Assembly: GCA_025350905.1 (NCBI GenBank) | Contig: JANXWY010000487.1 | Location: forward strand, 1-36,578 | DNA: 36,578 nt | From: Verrucomicrobiota bacterium | GTDB taxonomy: Bacteria > Verrucomicrobiota > Verrucomicrobiia > Limisphaerales > JADLHS01 | Direction: 5' to 3' | Part shown: positions 1-8,493 of the stretch, piece by piece | Numbering within the stretch: position 1 is the first letter of the stretch | Layout: each line of letters begins with the position of its first letter | Program-made: the position numbers and the translations under genes | The notes under the pieces: model-generated | What the model was told of the DNA's origin: nothing | Seen by the model: the letters and a program-made list of their open reading frames with translations, nothing else | Databases searched by the model: none

Positions 1-2
1 AG

Positions 3-926
3 ATGCGCGCGGTGGCCCCTACAATTACGGCGTCGCCATCCGACCAAACCGTGACGGAAGGCGACGACACAAAGTTTATAGTAGTGGCGAGTGGCACCGC
101 GCCGTTGAGCTACCAATGGAAGCGGAACGACGTGAATGTGATTGGCGAGACTGCTTCCACGTTGACGCTGAACAAAGTGACGGCGGGTCAGGCCGGCAAT
201 TACACGGTGGTGGTGAGCAACTTGGCTGGGCCGGTAACCAGCAGCGCGGGCAGGTTGACGGTCATCCCGCCGCCGATGGCGAGTAGCCAGCAAGTGCAGG
301 TGGACGCAGGCAAGCCGGTGAGCATTACACTTCAGGGAAGCGGTCCGGCCGGCGTGACGCTGATATATAGATTGGCGACCAAGCCGAGCCGAGGGCAAAT
401 CGGAGATCCCAGCGGGAGCGCGGTTCTCTATACGCCCGACAAAACTGCGAGCGGGCAGGATAGTTTTACCTTCGTGGTGGGCGATGGGAAACGCGAATCG
501 GCGGCGGCCACGGTGGCGATCAACATCAAGAACGAACTGGTGGATACCCTGGCCGCGGCCGAACTTGCCTTCAAAAGCGGGGTGTATGACGACGCCGAGA
601 GTAACCTTAAGAAGGTGTTTGAGTTCGACCCCGGCAACGAAAAAGCGAAAGCCTTGCAGGGGCAAGTAGCTGCGGCCAAACAAGCGCGGGCACAACGCAC
701 GGAGTTGGATAATCAGTTGGAAGATTTACGAAAGCAATTGTTAGGCGGCAAAAAGCCCCAATGGTTGACGGTGCCGGAATCCACCAAGAAAAAGATCGAG
801 ACGGATTTTGATACCACCGGTTTTAAGACTCAAATAAAGGAGCTCGAAAAAAAGTACGCGAGCTTGCTGGACAAAGTTCGGACGGACTTAATCAAAGCGC
901 TGAAGGAAAATTTGGATAACCGGTGA
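3..926 (+). CDS. Ig-like / cadherin-like repeat protein with TPR-coiled-coil tail (5' partial)
   Basis: The frame is open to the window edge and the first ATG has no visible upstream signal, so this is probably the C-terminal part of a longer protein. Residues about 7-90 form an Ig-like (I-set type) domain, with the pattern PLSYQWKRN, TLTLNKV, AGNYTVVVSN. Residues about 95-175 look like a cadherin/Big-type domain (SITLQG, VLYTPDKT, DSFTFVVGDG). Residues 177-225 resemble one TPR unit (AELAFKSGVYDDAESNLKKV). The rest is charged coiled coil ending in KENLDNR. Ig modules of this kind are typical of large surface or secreted Verrucomicrobia proteins. The helical tail after the Ig part is less usual and suggests a periplasmic or cell-associated scaffold. 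Function is unknown. A weak hairpin (931-946) follows the stop but has no T-run. Confidence 0.7.
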   Translation: MRAVAPTITASPSDQTVTEGDDTKFIVVASGTAPLSYQWKRNDVNVIGETASTLTLNKVTAGQAGNYTVVVSNLAGPVTSSAGRLTVIPPPMASSQQVQVDAGKPVSITLQGSGPAGVTLIYRLATKPSRGQIGDPSGSAVLYTPDKTASGQDSFTFVVGDGKRESAAATVAINIKNELVDTLAAAELAFKSGVYDDAESNLKKVFEFDPGNEKAKALQGQVAAAKQARAQRTELDNQLEDLRKQLLGGKKPQWLTVPESTKKKIETDFDTTGFKTQIKELEKKYASLLDKVRTDLIKALKENLDNR

Positions 927-1080
927 CGAGTCCCGCCGTGACGGGATGATTTGGAAACAATTTTAGCTTTTGGCGTCGAAAGCCCAAGCCAGTGGAAAAT
1001 AATCAACAAAAAGATAGACACCTTTCCATCAACCAGCTACAAAGAGCACGAAGTCTTAATTCCCGGTGCGAAACTCAGTT

Positions 1081-2220
1081 ATGAAGACCAAGCTCACCAA
1101 TCGCCGCGATGGGGTTAACTCATCACGCCGTTTCCATCCCAAACTTTTTTTTCTCGGGGCCGGGGCCATTTTGTCGTGTCTGCCGGCAACTGCGCAAAAC
1201 CAGCAGCCGGCAGCGGATGAACCGGATGTCAATGCGCCTTGGCCGTCCGCCGCAAAGCAAGGACGTTCGCAGGGCAAACCGACCGAAGCTACCACCACCA
1301 CCACGACCGCCCCAGTCAAAGCGAGCCCGGCGCCCGATCCCGTGGTAAAAAGTGTGCCGCCGGATACCTCCTTGAGCACTCCGTCGCCAGCCGTGCTGCA
1401 GGCGCCCAAGGCCACCAAGAATCAGGTTTCCATTTCGGCGGACTATTTTCTAGGGCAGGGGGAAGTCACCTTGCCTTTGGGTTTCTCCTTGTCCAGCGTG
1501 CCAGGGTTTGAAGGGTATAAACCGGAGGTGGCCAAGCCCACGCGGAATGCGGACTATATCGGGGCGACGGTTTCTTACTCGTACGGTCAGTCTTGGTATT
1601 TGGACGTCGGATATTTGCAAGGCAAATCCAGCGGCGAAGTGGATGTTAACTTGGGGATTCCACTCCCCTCCAATTTCACGATCGATGAGACGGGTTATCA
1701 AGCGTACATTCGTTATGTCCCGAAGTCGCTGCGCGGTAAACGACTCTCGGCGTACTTTCGCCTGGGGGTGAACTATGTGGACTCGAAGTTGACCGACGAT
1801 TTGACCTTCCCCAACGGCGGCTATTATACCGAGCGGATTCAGGCCACCGACATACTGGGCAACTTGGGTTTGGGGGTGGGTTACCGGCTCTGGAATGTGG
1901 GCCATTTCCGGCTGGGCTTGCAGGCGGAGGCGGAAGGTTTTGGTGGCGTTCGCACGCAAGATATCAACGAGAGTCTGGGCGACACGCCGCTGAGTCCGAC
2001 GACCATCAATAACACCCTGTTCGGCGGCATTGGTCGGGGCACGGTGCGCATGGAATATCGCTTCGGACAATCCGGCCTCCTGCGGATGTTCGCTGATGTC
2101 GGGGTCAAGGTGATCTTCACTGAGATCCAATATCCCAGTGTCGGTAATTATAATGGGAGTAGTTACAACGAAATGTTGTGGGGGCCCTACGCGAAACTGG
2201 GGCTTAGTTATTCCTTTTAG
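1081..2220 (+). CDS. Putative outer-membrane beta-barrel protein
   Basis: Encodes 379 residues. I chose the ATG at 1081; an in-frame GTG lies five codons earlier and neither has a clear ribosome site. The N-terminus is a signal peptide: basic n-region, then LFFLGAGAILSCLPATA, with cleavage likely near ATA-Q. Residues about 25-105 are a low-complexity Pro/Ala/Thr linker that includes a run of six Thr. The remainder alternates polar and hydrophobic residues with many Tyr/Gly strands (GATVSYSYGQSWYLDVGYLQ, AYIRYVPKSL, YFRLGVNYVDSKL) and ends in GLSYSF. A terminal Phe with alternating hydrophobics is the usual signal for beta-barrel insertion. It is likely an outer-membrane protein of unknown cargo. 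It lies 24 bases before the large repeat protein, so the two may be cotranscribed. Confidence 0.75.
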   Translation: MKTKLTNRRDGVNSSRRFHPKLFFLGAGAILSCLPATAQNQQPAADEPDVNAPWPSAAKQGRSQGKPTEATTTTTTAPVKASPAPDPVVKSVPPDTSLSTPSPAVLQAPKATKNQVSISADYFLGQGEVTLPLGFSLSSVPGFEGYKPEVAKPTRNADYIGATVSYSYGQSWYLDVGYLQGKSSGEVDVNLGIPLPSNFTIDETGYQAYIRYVPKSLRGKRLSAYFRLGVNYVDSKLTDDLTFPNGGYYTERIQATDILGNLGLGVGYRLWNVGHFRLGLQAEAEGFGGVRTQDINESLGDTPLSPTTINNTLFGGIGRGTVRMEYRFGQSGLLRMFADVGVKVIFTEIQYPSVGNYNGSSYNEMLWGPYAKLGLSYSF

Positions 2221-2244
2221 ACAACTCAGATTGGGAGGCAGATC

Positions 2245-5200
2245 ATGAATAAGAACTTTCTGGCGGGCATCATAGTTTCAATGTCAGTTGGGCTTGCCCC
2301 GGCGCGCGCCGCGCTGGAATTCACCAACGTCACTCAACAGACATCCGCCAATACCAACTTCGCGCTCAACGCCGTCGCGTTTGATGGCGGCGGTACTTTT
2401 ATGGCCGTGGGTGATAACTCGCGAGTGTTGACGGCCCAGTTTGTCCTCGGTTCGACAAATTTGCTTTGGACCACGAACACCACTCCCGGGGCCAGCTTGT
2501 CTTTAAGATCGGTGGCGGCTTCCGGCCTGAATCGGTTTGCCGCCGGTGGCGCCAATAATGTGGTCTATTCCAGTTTGAACGCCACCACTTGGGAGACGGT
2601 TCCCACCCATCCATTTGGTCTGGTGACCACGGTGCAGGGGCTGGCTTTCAATTCCAGCCTGGACCGCTTCGCCGCGGTCGCATCGATTCCGAATATTAGC
2701 TATGCCGACAGCAGCTTGCCTTCGTGGTCTCCCGCCTTGGTTAAGAATTCCGTGCTGATTGAATCCTTTCGGGGAGTGACTGCATTGTCCGGAAACGGAT
2801 TTGCGGCCTGCGGTCGCGGTGGGGATATCCGGCTCTCCAAGGATGGGGCGCTGACGTGGGATGCAAACCGTACCTACAACGTGAGTGAACCGGAGCTTTT
2901 GGGGATTGCCACCGATGGGGGACTGGGGCTCATCAGTGTGGGGAACGCCGGTCGAGTCCTGATGTCCAGCAATTTTGGGACGAACTGGGATAGCGTTGCC
3001 CTTTGGCCGGGACCTAATAACACCAACAATGCCGTGGCCTATACGGGCGATCGCGCGAGCCTCGGCGATGGCGACTATATCATCGTTGGCTCTGGCGGTC
3101 AGATCTGGACGGGTAACACCACCAATACGAGCAACTGGACGAGCACGATCAATTCATCAAACAGCAGCTTACGGGGCGTCGCGTTCGCCACCACCGGAAT
3201 CATGAAAGGCGTCGCCATGGTGGTGGGCGATAACGGAGCGATCCTGCTGGGCGGCACGCCGCCGCCCGCGCCAACGAACGCGACGGATCAGACGGTTTGT
3301 TCCGGTTCCGGCAATACGAATCTCAGCGTAAACCTGAATACGAATGGTTACCCGGTGGGGACGCTCGTCGTGGATTGGTTCAATGCGAATGGCGTGTTGG
3401 TGGCGACCATACCCGCCGACAGTCTCAATTACTATGCGGCTACCAACACGATCCCGGATGGCGGCAACCATGCCTCCAACTTTGTTTACCAGGCGCGAGC
3501 CCGCGACCTAAGAACCGGATTCACCAGCGCCACCCTGGCGGCGACGCTCACCATCAACCCAAGACCGACGTCGCTGTTGACGAGTTTGAGCCGGACCAAT
3601 TGTAATGATGGCAGTTTGTTCACGCTTACGAACGTGTTGACAGGGATTGGTCCCTGGACGGTGACGTGGTCTTCGAATGGGGTACCGGTGGTGCAACCGG
3701 TGAACAACTCCGGGCCCGGTCCGTTCCTCAACACGTACACGGTGTACCCGACGAACGTGCTGGCTGGCGCGGCGGTCACCAACATTTATTTTGTGCTATC
3801 GGTCTCAAATAATGCGACGACTTGCAGTGGCAATCGGCCGGGGGACATTGCCGGGCTAAACCGAGTGACGGTATATCCGACCCCGACGGTGAACGCGGTG
3901 GCGAATCAGGGGCCGTATTGCAACACGAACGCGGGTCTGGCTATTAATTTTAGTGGCCCGGTGGCGGGGACCACTTTCAGTTGGACGAGCACGGTCAATG
4001 TGGGCTTCGGCGTTGGTGGGGTGGGCAACATTGGCGCTTTCACGGCAAGCAACCCGGGCACGGCGCCGGTGACGGCGACCGTGACGGTGACGCCGAGTGC
4101 GAACGGTTGTGTAGGTACCCCGAGAACGTTCACGGTGACGGTGAATCCGACGCCGACGGTGAACTTGATGGCGAACCAGGGGCCGTATTGCAATACGAAC
4201 GCGGGTCTGGCTATTAATTTTAGTGGGCCGGTGGCGGGAACCACGTTCAGTTGGACGAGCACGGTCAATGTGGGCTTTGGTGTTGGTGGGGCGGGCAATA
4301 TTGGCGCTTTCACAGCAAGCAACGGAGGCTCGGCGCCCGTGACAGCGACGGTGACGGTGACGCCGAGTGCCAACGGTTGTGTGGGCACGCCGTTCACGTT
4401 TACGGTGACAGTGGATCCGACGCCGACGGTAAACGCGGTGGCGAATCAAGGCCCGTATTGCAACACGAACGCTGGCTTGGCGATCAATTTCAGTGGACCG
4501 GTGGCGGGGACGACCTTCAGTTGGACCAGCACGGTCAATGTGGGCTTTGGCACTGGTGGGCCGGGGAACATTGGCGCTTTCACGGCAAGCAACGCGGGCA
4601 CGGCGCCGGTGACGGCGACAGTGACGGTGACGCCGAGTGCCAATGGGTGTATCGGCACGTCGCTCACGTTTACGGTGACAGTGGATCCGACGCCGACGGT
4701 AAACGTGGTGGCGAATCAAGGGCCGTATTGCAACACGAATGCGGGGCTGGCGATCAATTTCAGCGGCCCGGTGGCGGGGACGACGTTCAGTTGGACCAGC
4801 ACAGTCAACGTGGGCTTTGGCGTTGGCGGGGCTGGGAACATTGGCGCCTTCACGGCAAGCAACGGAGGCACGGCGCCGGTGACGGCGACAGTGACGGTGA
4901 CGCCGAGTGCGAACGGTTGTGTGGGCACGCCGCGTACATTCACGGTGACCGTGGATCCGACCCCGACGGTGAACGTAGTGGCGGATCAAGGGCCGTATTG
5001 CAACACGAACGCAGGCTTGGCGATCAATTTCAGCGGACCGGTGGCGGGCACAACGTTCAGTTGGACCAGCACAGTCAATGTGGGCTTCGGCGTTGGCGGG
5101 GCAGGGAACATTGGCGCTTTCACGGCAACCAATGGGGGCAACTCCCAGTTGGCTTCCACCGTGACGGTGACACCGAGTGCCAATGGATGTGTCGGTACGC

Positions 5201-6024
5201 CGCTCACGTTTACGGTTAGAGTCAATCCGACGCCGACGGTGACAAACGTGGTCAATCAAACCCAGACCGTTTGCAATGGGGGCTTGACCGCGCCTGTGAC
5301 TTTTCTCGGCAACCCGGCGTCTTCCTTCACGTGGGTTAAGAACAATACCAACATCCTGCTCGGACCGGTCAGTGGAACGGGGACCATCTTGCCGTTCGCG
5401 GTCACTAACAGCGGGACGACGCCGGTGACGGCGACCATCACGGTGACGCCGATTTATAGTCTCGGTGGGGTGAATTGCGACGGAGCGGCGACGAACGTTC
5501 AGATCACAGTGAATCCGACAGCGAAGGTTACCAGTGTAATAAATCAGACGCAGACGGTGGTGCTTGGCCTCATGACTGCCGATGTGCAGTTAGACGGGAC
5601 GGCGACGTCATACACCTTCGTTAATAACACCACGAATATTGGTCTGCCGGCCAGCGGGACCTTGGCCGCCGCCGGTGGCATGGCGACCTTTGGCACGTAT
5701 TTGACTACCAATGCCGGGACGGCAACGATCACATTTACCCCACATTATCTCAACGGCGGGGTAGATTGCACCGGGTCCACTACCAACGTGACCATCACGG
5801 TCACCGCGACCAACGCCCAAATCTTCACGATTCAACAATTGAATTTGACCAACGTTGTGCTGGAGTGGACTTCACCTTCAAATACCATGCTGTTGTCGGC
5901 CACGAATTTGAATCCGGCCGGATGGGTGACGAATGCTACGGGTCTGCCCGGGACCAACCGCTATACCAATTCGATTCTCGTGCCGCCTCCCTACCGGTTT
6001 TTCCGGCTGACCAACGCGCCGTAG
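2245..6024 (+). CDS. Large secreted protein: beta-propeller-like head and tandem PKD-like repeats
   Basis: Encodes 1259 residues. A GGGAGG ribosome site (2233-2238) lies 6 bases before the ATG. The signal peptide is residues 1-22, ending in APARA. Residues about 25-335 contain recurring blades (FMAVGDNSRVL, LISVGNAGRVLMSS, AMVVGDNGAILLGG), as in YCF48/BNR-type propellers. Residues about 340-545 hold Ig/PKD-like material. Five near-identical 90-residue modules cover about 546-995, each with ANQGPYCNTNAGLAINFSG, TTFSWTST, GNIGAFTASN and TVTVTPSANGC. Two diverged modules reach about 1190. The last 70 residues (LEWTSPSNTMLLSATNL to RFFRLTNAP) resemble a C-terminal domain common in secreted Verrucomicrobia proteins. 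It is probably a surface adhesin or matrix protein. A terminator follows. Confidence 0.8.
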   Translation: MNKNFLAGIIVSMSVGLAPARAALEFTNVTQQTSANTNFALNAVAFDGGGTFMAVGDNSRVLTAQFVLGSTNLLWTTNTTPGASLSLRSVAASGLNRFAAGGANNVVYSSLNATTWETVPTHPFGLVTTVQGLAFNSSLDRFAAVASIPNISYADSSLPSWSPALVKNSVLIESFRGVTALSGNGFAACGRGGDIRLSKDGALTWDANRTYNVSEPELLGIATDGGLGLISVGNAGRVLMSSNFGTNWDSVALWPGPNNTNNAVAYTGDRASLGDGDYIIVGSGGQIWTGNTTNTSNWTSTINSSNSSLRGVAFATTGIMKGVAMVVGDNGAILLGGTPPPAPTNATDQTVCSGSGNTNLSVNLNTNGYPVGTLVVDWFNANGVLVATIPADSLNYYAATNTIPDGGNHASNFVYQARARDLRTGFTSATLAATLTINPRPTSLLTSLSRTNCNDGSLFTLTNVLTGIGPWTVTWSSNGVPVVQPVNNSGPGPFLNTYTVYPTNVLAGAAVTNIYFVLSVSNNATTCSGNRPGDIAGLNRVTVYPTPTVNAVANQGPYCNTNAGLAINFSGPVAGTTFSWTSTVNVGFGVGGVGNIGAFTASNPGTAPVTATVTVTPSANGCVGTPRTFTVTVNPTPTVNLMANQGPYCNTNAGLAINFSGPVAGTTFSWTSTVNVGFGVGGAGNIGAFTASNGGSAPVTATVTVTPSANGCVGTPFTFTVTVDPTPTVNAVANQGPYCNTNAGLAINFSGPVAGTTFSWTSTVNVGFGTGGPGNIGAFTASNAGTAPVTATVTVTPSANGCIGTSLTFTVTVDPTPTVNVVANQGPYCNTNAGLAINFSGPVAGTTFSWTSTVNVGFGVGGAGNIGAFTASNGGTAPVTATVTVTPSANGCVGTPRTFTVTVDPTPTVNVVADQGPYCNTNAGLAINFSGPVAGTTFSWTSTVNVGFGVGGAGNIGAFTATNGGNSQLASTVTVTPSANGCVGTPLTFTVRVNPTPTVTNVVNQTQTVCNGGLTAPVTFLGNPASSFTWVKNNTNILLGPVSGTGTILPFAVTNSGTTPVTATITVTPIYSLGGVNCDGAATNVQITVNPTAKVTSVINQTQTVVLGLMTADVQLDGTATSYTFVNNTTNIGLPASGTLAAAGGMATFGTYLTTNAGTATITFTPHYLNGGVDCTGSTTNVTITVTATNAQIFTIQQLNLTNVVLEWTSPSNTMLLSATNLNPAGWVTNATGLPGTNRYTNSILVPPPYRFFRLTNAP
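3881..5230 (+). repeat. Five-unit 270-bp tandem repeat inside the PKD-like protein gene
   Basis: Units begin at 3881, 4151, 4421, 4691 and 4961, each opening with the block CSCCGACGGTRAAC. The period is exactly 270 bases (90 codons) with no insertions or deletions. Differences between units are mostly single bases, many of them synonymous. A sixth unit starting at 5231 has the same opening but is strongly diverged. The low divergence and exact phase suggest recent duplication or gene conversion within the coding sequence. Confidence 0.92.
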
Positions 6025-6065
6025 GGATGATTGAACTGCGGATTGGTATTGAGAATTGTCGCTTG

Positions 6066-6112
6066 TTTGTGCCGACGGCATTTGTCAGTCTGCCGTCGGC
6101 ACAAATGTTTTT
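6066..6112 (+). terminator. Rho-independent terminator
   Basis: A perfect 15-bp inverted repeat (6066-6080 TTTGTGCCGACGGCA against 6091-6105) encloses a 10-base loop and is followed by TGTTTTT. It lies 41 bases after the stop of the PKD-repeat gene and 62 bases before the next start. It should separate the envelope-protein genes from the T6SS operon. Confidence 0.9.
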
Positions 6113-6174
6113 GGCAGCGAGGTGTGAGCCTTGGTGCTGCGGAAAATCTGTGTGACGGCCTCTAACCAAACTCG

Positions 6175-7125
6175 ATGAGTCAAACGATGACAACCTTAAC
6201 CGCGCAGGAGAGTGGTTGGATCCATGATGTCGCCGGGCGGCTGCGGCTCATTCAGGCAGACACGGCCCAAGTCGAACCGGGCAAGCGCGCGGAATTTCTG
6301 CAGGAAGAGGTTGAGCGCAGCCTTAAGAGTGTTCCCCCGGCAAACCGGAAACGATTTCTCGAGGCTTTGCTGGCGCGCTTCCCGGTGGCGGGCAAGGTGG
6401 TCAGTTCCTTTGCGCCGGCGCCGGCTTTGCCCCCCGCCCCAGTAGCCGCCCCGGTGGCCGTGGCGGAATCACCGATGGAAACTTTGGAGCGGTTTTTGGC
6501 GTCCGTCCCCAAGCTGTCAGATGATCAGCGGGGCGATCTCGTGCAGCGCATGTTGGGCTCCGATTTGTTCCAAGCCTATCGGAGCGCGTTGATATTGGAA
6601 ACTTCTGAGGAGGCGCAGCGGGCGTTGGGCCTCCTGAGCGGGCAGCAGCCGCGGCTTGAGCGAATGGTGCAGTTGACCGTGGTGTTGCTGGATTTTGTTA
6701 CCCGACTGGACCAAACGGGACTGAAAACGATGGAAGCCTTGACGCCCCGCAGTCCGCTGTTGAAACGCAACGAATCGGTGCGCAAGGCGGCGGCGCGCTT
6801 TTTGGTCGGCGAGGTTGAAACCGTGGAGCCGCAGTTACGCGAAGCCTTTGGTTTGCTGGCGGCGTTGCTGGTGGCGCCGCTCAGCGGCGGCCGCGTTTTT
6901 GGCCAGCCGTACGTGGAGCGCTTCTCCCCCGCGGCGATTGAAGATGTCGTCACGGCGGAGGGCGGGGGCGGGGTCTTCAGCAACAAGAAGGAGCGTTGTT
7001 GGATTCGGTATTGCGACCTGGCCCGCGACTTCGCCACCGCCGATCTGGTGGATCGGAAAATCAAGGAATGTCTCGCGGCGGTCGTGCAGAAAACCGTCGA
7101 GAAGAGTGCCGGCGGGGGGCGATAA
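6175..7125 (+). CDS. T6SS-operon first gene; possible TagH-like protein lacking an FHA domain
   Basis: Encodes 316 residues of soluble protein with no signal peptide or membrane span. Residues about 5-75 are helical. Residues 80-98 are a Pro/Ala/Val linker (PAPALPPAPVAAPVAVAE). Residues about 100-316 are helical. The C-terminal pattern (LREAFGLLAALLVAPL, then YVERFSPAAIEDVV, then a WIRYCDLARDF helix) recalls the C-terminal domain of T6SS FHA proteins (TagH), which have an FDPxxLE-type turn followed by a helix rich in aromatic residues. That match is from memory and weak, and no FHA domain is present. The stop lies 6 bases before tssK, so it belongs to the secretion operon. An accessory or baseplate-linked role is inferred from position. 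Confidence 0.6.
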   Translation: MSQTMTTLTAQESGWIHDVAGRLRLIQADTAQVEPGKRAEFLQEEVERSLKSVPPANRKRFLEALLARFPVAGKVVSSFAPAPALPPAPVAAPVAVAESPMETLERFLASVPKLSDDQRGDLVQRMLGSDLFQAYRSALILETSEEAQRALGLLSGQQPRLERMVQLTVVLLDFVTRLDQTGLKTMEALTPRSPLLKRNESVRKAAARFLVGEVETVEPQLREAFGLLAALLVAPLSGGRVFGQPYVERFSPAAIEDVVTAEGGGGVFSNKKERCWIRYCDLARDFATADLVDRKIKECLAAVVQKTVEKSAGGGR

Positions 7126-7131
7126 TTTTTT

Positions 7132-8493
7132 ATGCACATCCATTGGCATGAAGGTTTATTTCTGCAACCTCACCACTTGCAGCTCATGCAACACCGGCTG
7201 TCGGCGGATGTGCGGGCTGCCCGCTCGTTGTTGACGCCATATTGTTATGGGGTTCTGGAAGGCCGGCTCGTCCAGGACGACCTGGCCGATGGGCGGGTGC
7301 GGTTCGAACGGTTGCGCGTGATCATGCCGAGCGGACAGGAAGTTTTGTTCCCGGAGGATGCCAATCTACCGGCGCTCGATATCAAGGCTGAACTCGTCCG
7401 CAGCCCGGGCCCGCTGGAAATTTTTCTCGCGGTGCCGCTGTGGGCCAAGCGCCGGGCGAATGCCTTTCGTCCGGGCGAGCAGGCGGATTCCCGCATCAAG
7501 TTGTTGTATATGCCGGAAGAGGCCCGCGAGGTAACCGATGAGAACACGGGCGAAAATCCGCAGGCCGTTCACTTCCGAAAAATAAATGCCCGGGCAGTGT
7601 TCAAGGGCGAAGACCTCGCGGATATGGAATTTATTCCCTTGCTCCGCGTGGTGCGGGCGTCGGGGGAGGATCTGGGCAAACCCCGGCAGGATCCAGATTT
7701 CGTGGCGCCGTCCCTCCTGCTTAAATCATCGCCGGTCCTCCATGACTTGATGCGCGAACTGACCGCACAACTGAACGCGAGCCGGGAACAGTTGCGTGTC
7801 AAGGTTACAACCGGCGGTTTGGGGCTGGAGGTAAAGTGGGACCTGACGTTACGGCTCACCACGCTGAATCGCTTTTGTAGCAGCCTGCCGTCCCTGGTGG
7901 AGGAGGGCACGGTGACCCCCTTCGGAATGTATTTGCAGCTGCGCGAATTGTTGGGCGAATTGCTGGCCTTGAATCCGGACAAGGGCGTGTTTGATTGCGA
8001 GCCGTACAATCACTTGGATCCCTTGCGCAGTTTTAAAGAGCTCGATCGAAAAATCCGCGCCGAAATCCGTGTCTCCCGCGCGACCGAACCGATGCGCGTG
8101 GTCTTTGCGGGCAGTCCGGGCCTGTTGCGGGCGACGCTCGAGCCGCAGCATTTTGAAAAGCCGACCGGGCATTTCCTGGGCATCAAGACCAAAGTGGAGC
8201 GCACGAAACTCGCTTTGTATTTGGCGGATTCCAACAAGTTCAAATTGATGCCCGGCAGCATGGAACGGGTGGCCATCTTTGGCGTGGAACTGAAGGAAGA
8301 GAATTATCCCCCGTTGGAACTGCCGGGGCAAAATGACCTGCATTATTTCCGGGTCGTGCCCGCCTCCAACCAGCGGCGCTGGGACAAGATCAAAGAGGAA
8401 AAAGTAATTTCGTTGGTCTGGAACAACTCGGATTTTGACCTGGCCGATGCGACCATGACCCTATATATGACCTTGCCCTCAGGCTCCGCATGA
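7132..8493 (+). CDS. tssK: Type VI secretion baseplate subunit TssK
   Basis: Encodes 453 residues, the usual TssK length. The opening HIHWHEGLFLQPHHLQLMQH is the family signature (W-x-E-G-M/L-F-L-x-P-x-H-x-Q). The C-terminal domain carries the conserved stretch DLHYFRVVPASNQRRWDKI, followed by the final beta-rich segment ending in TLYMTLPSGSA. In known systems TssK trimers join the baseplate to the cytoplasmic parts of TssL and TssM; its N-terminal half is related to phage receptor-binding protein shoulders. The stop overlaps the tssL start by 4 bases (ATGA), so translation is probably coupled. Confidence 0.95.
   Translation: MHIHWHEGLFLQPHHLQLMQHRLSADVRAARSLLTPYCYGVLEGRLVQDDLADGRVRFERLRVIMPSGQEVLFPEDANLPALDIKAELVRSPGPLEIFLAVPLWAKRRANAFRPGEQADSRIKLLYMPEEAREVTDENTGENPQAVHFRKINARAVFKGEDLADMEFIPLLRVVRASGEDLGKPRQDPDFVAPSLLLKSSPVLHDLMRELTAQLNASREQLRVKVTTGGLGLEVKWDLTLRLTTLNRFCSSLPSLVEEGTVTPFGMYLQLRELLGELLALNPDKGVFDCEPYNHLDPLRSFKELDRKIRAEIRVSRATEPMRVVFAGSPGLLRATLEPQHFEKPTGHFLGIKTKVERTKLALYLADSNKFKLMPGSMERVAIFGVELKEENYPPLELPGQNDLHYFRVVPASNQRRWDKIKEEKVISLVWNNSDFDLADATMTLYMTLPSGSA

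Noticed and set aside
931-946. Hairpin TCCCG-loop-CGGGA after the Ig-domain gene
   Set aside because: A five-pair stem without a T-run is too weak to call.
3856-5259. 467-codon and shorter minus-strand frames across the 270-bp array
   Set aside because: They mirror the tandem repeat; the translations are Arg/His-rich or Val/Pro-rich with no start signal or family resemblance.
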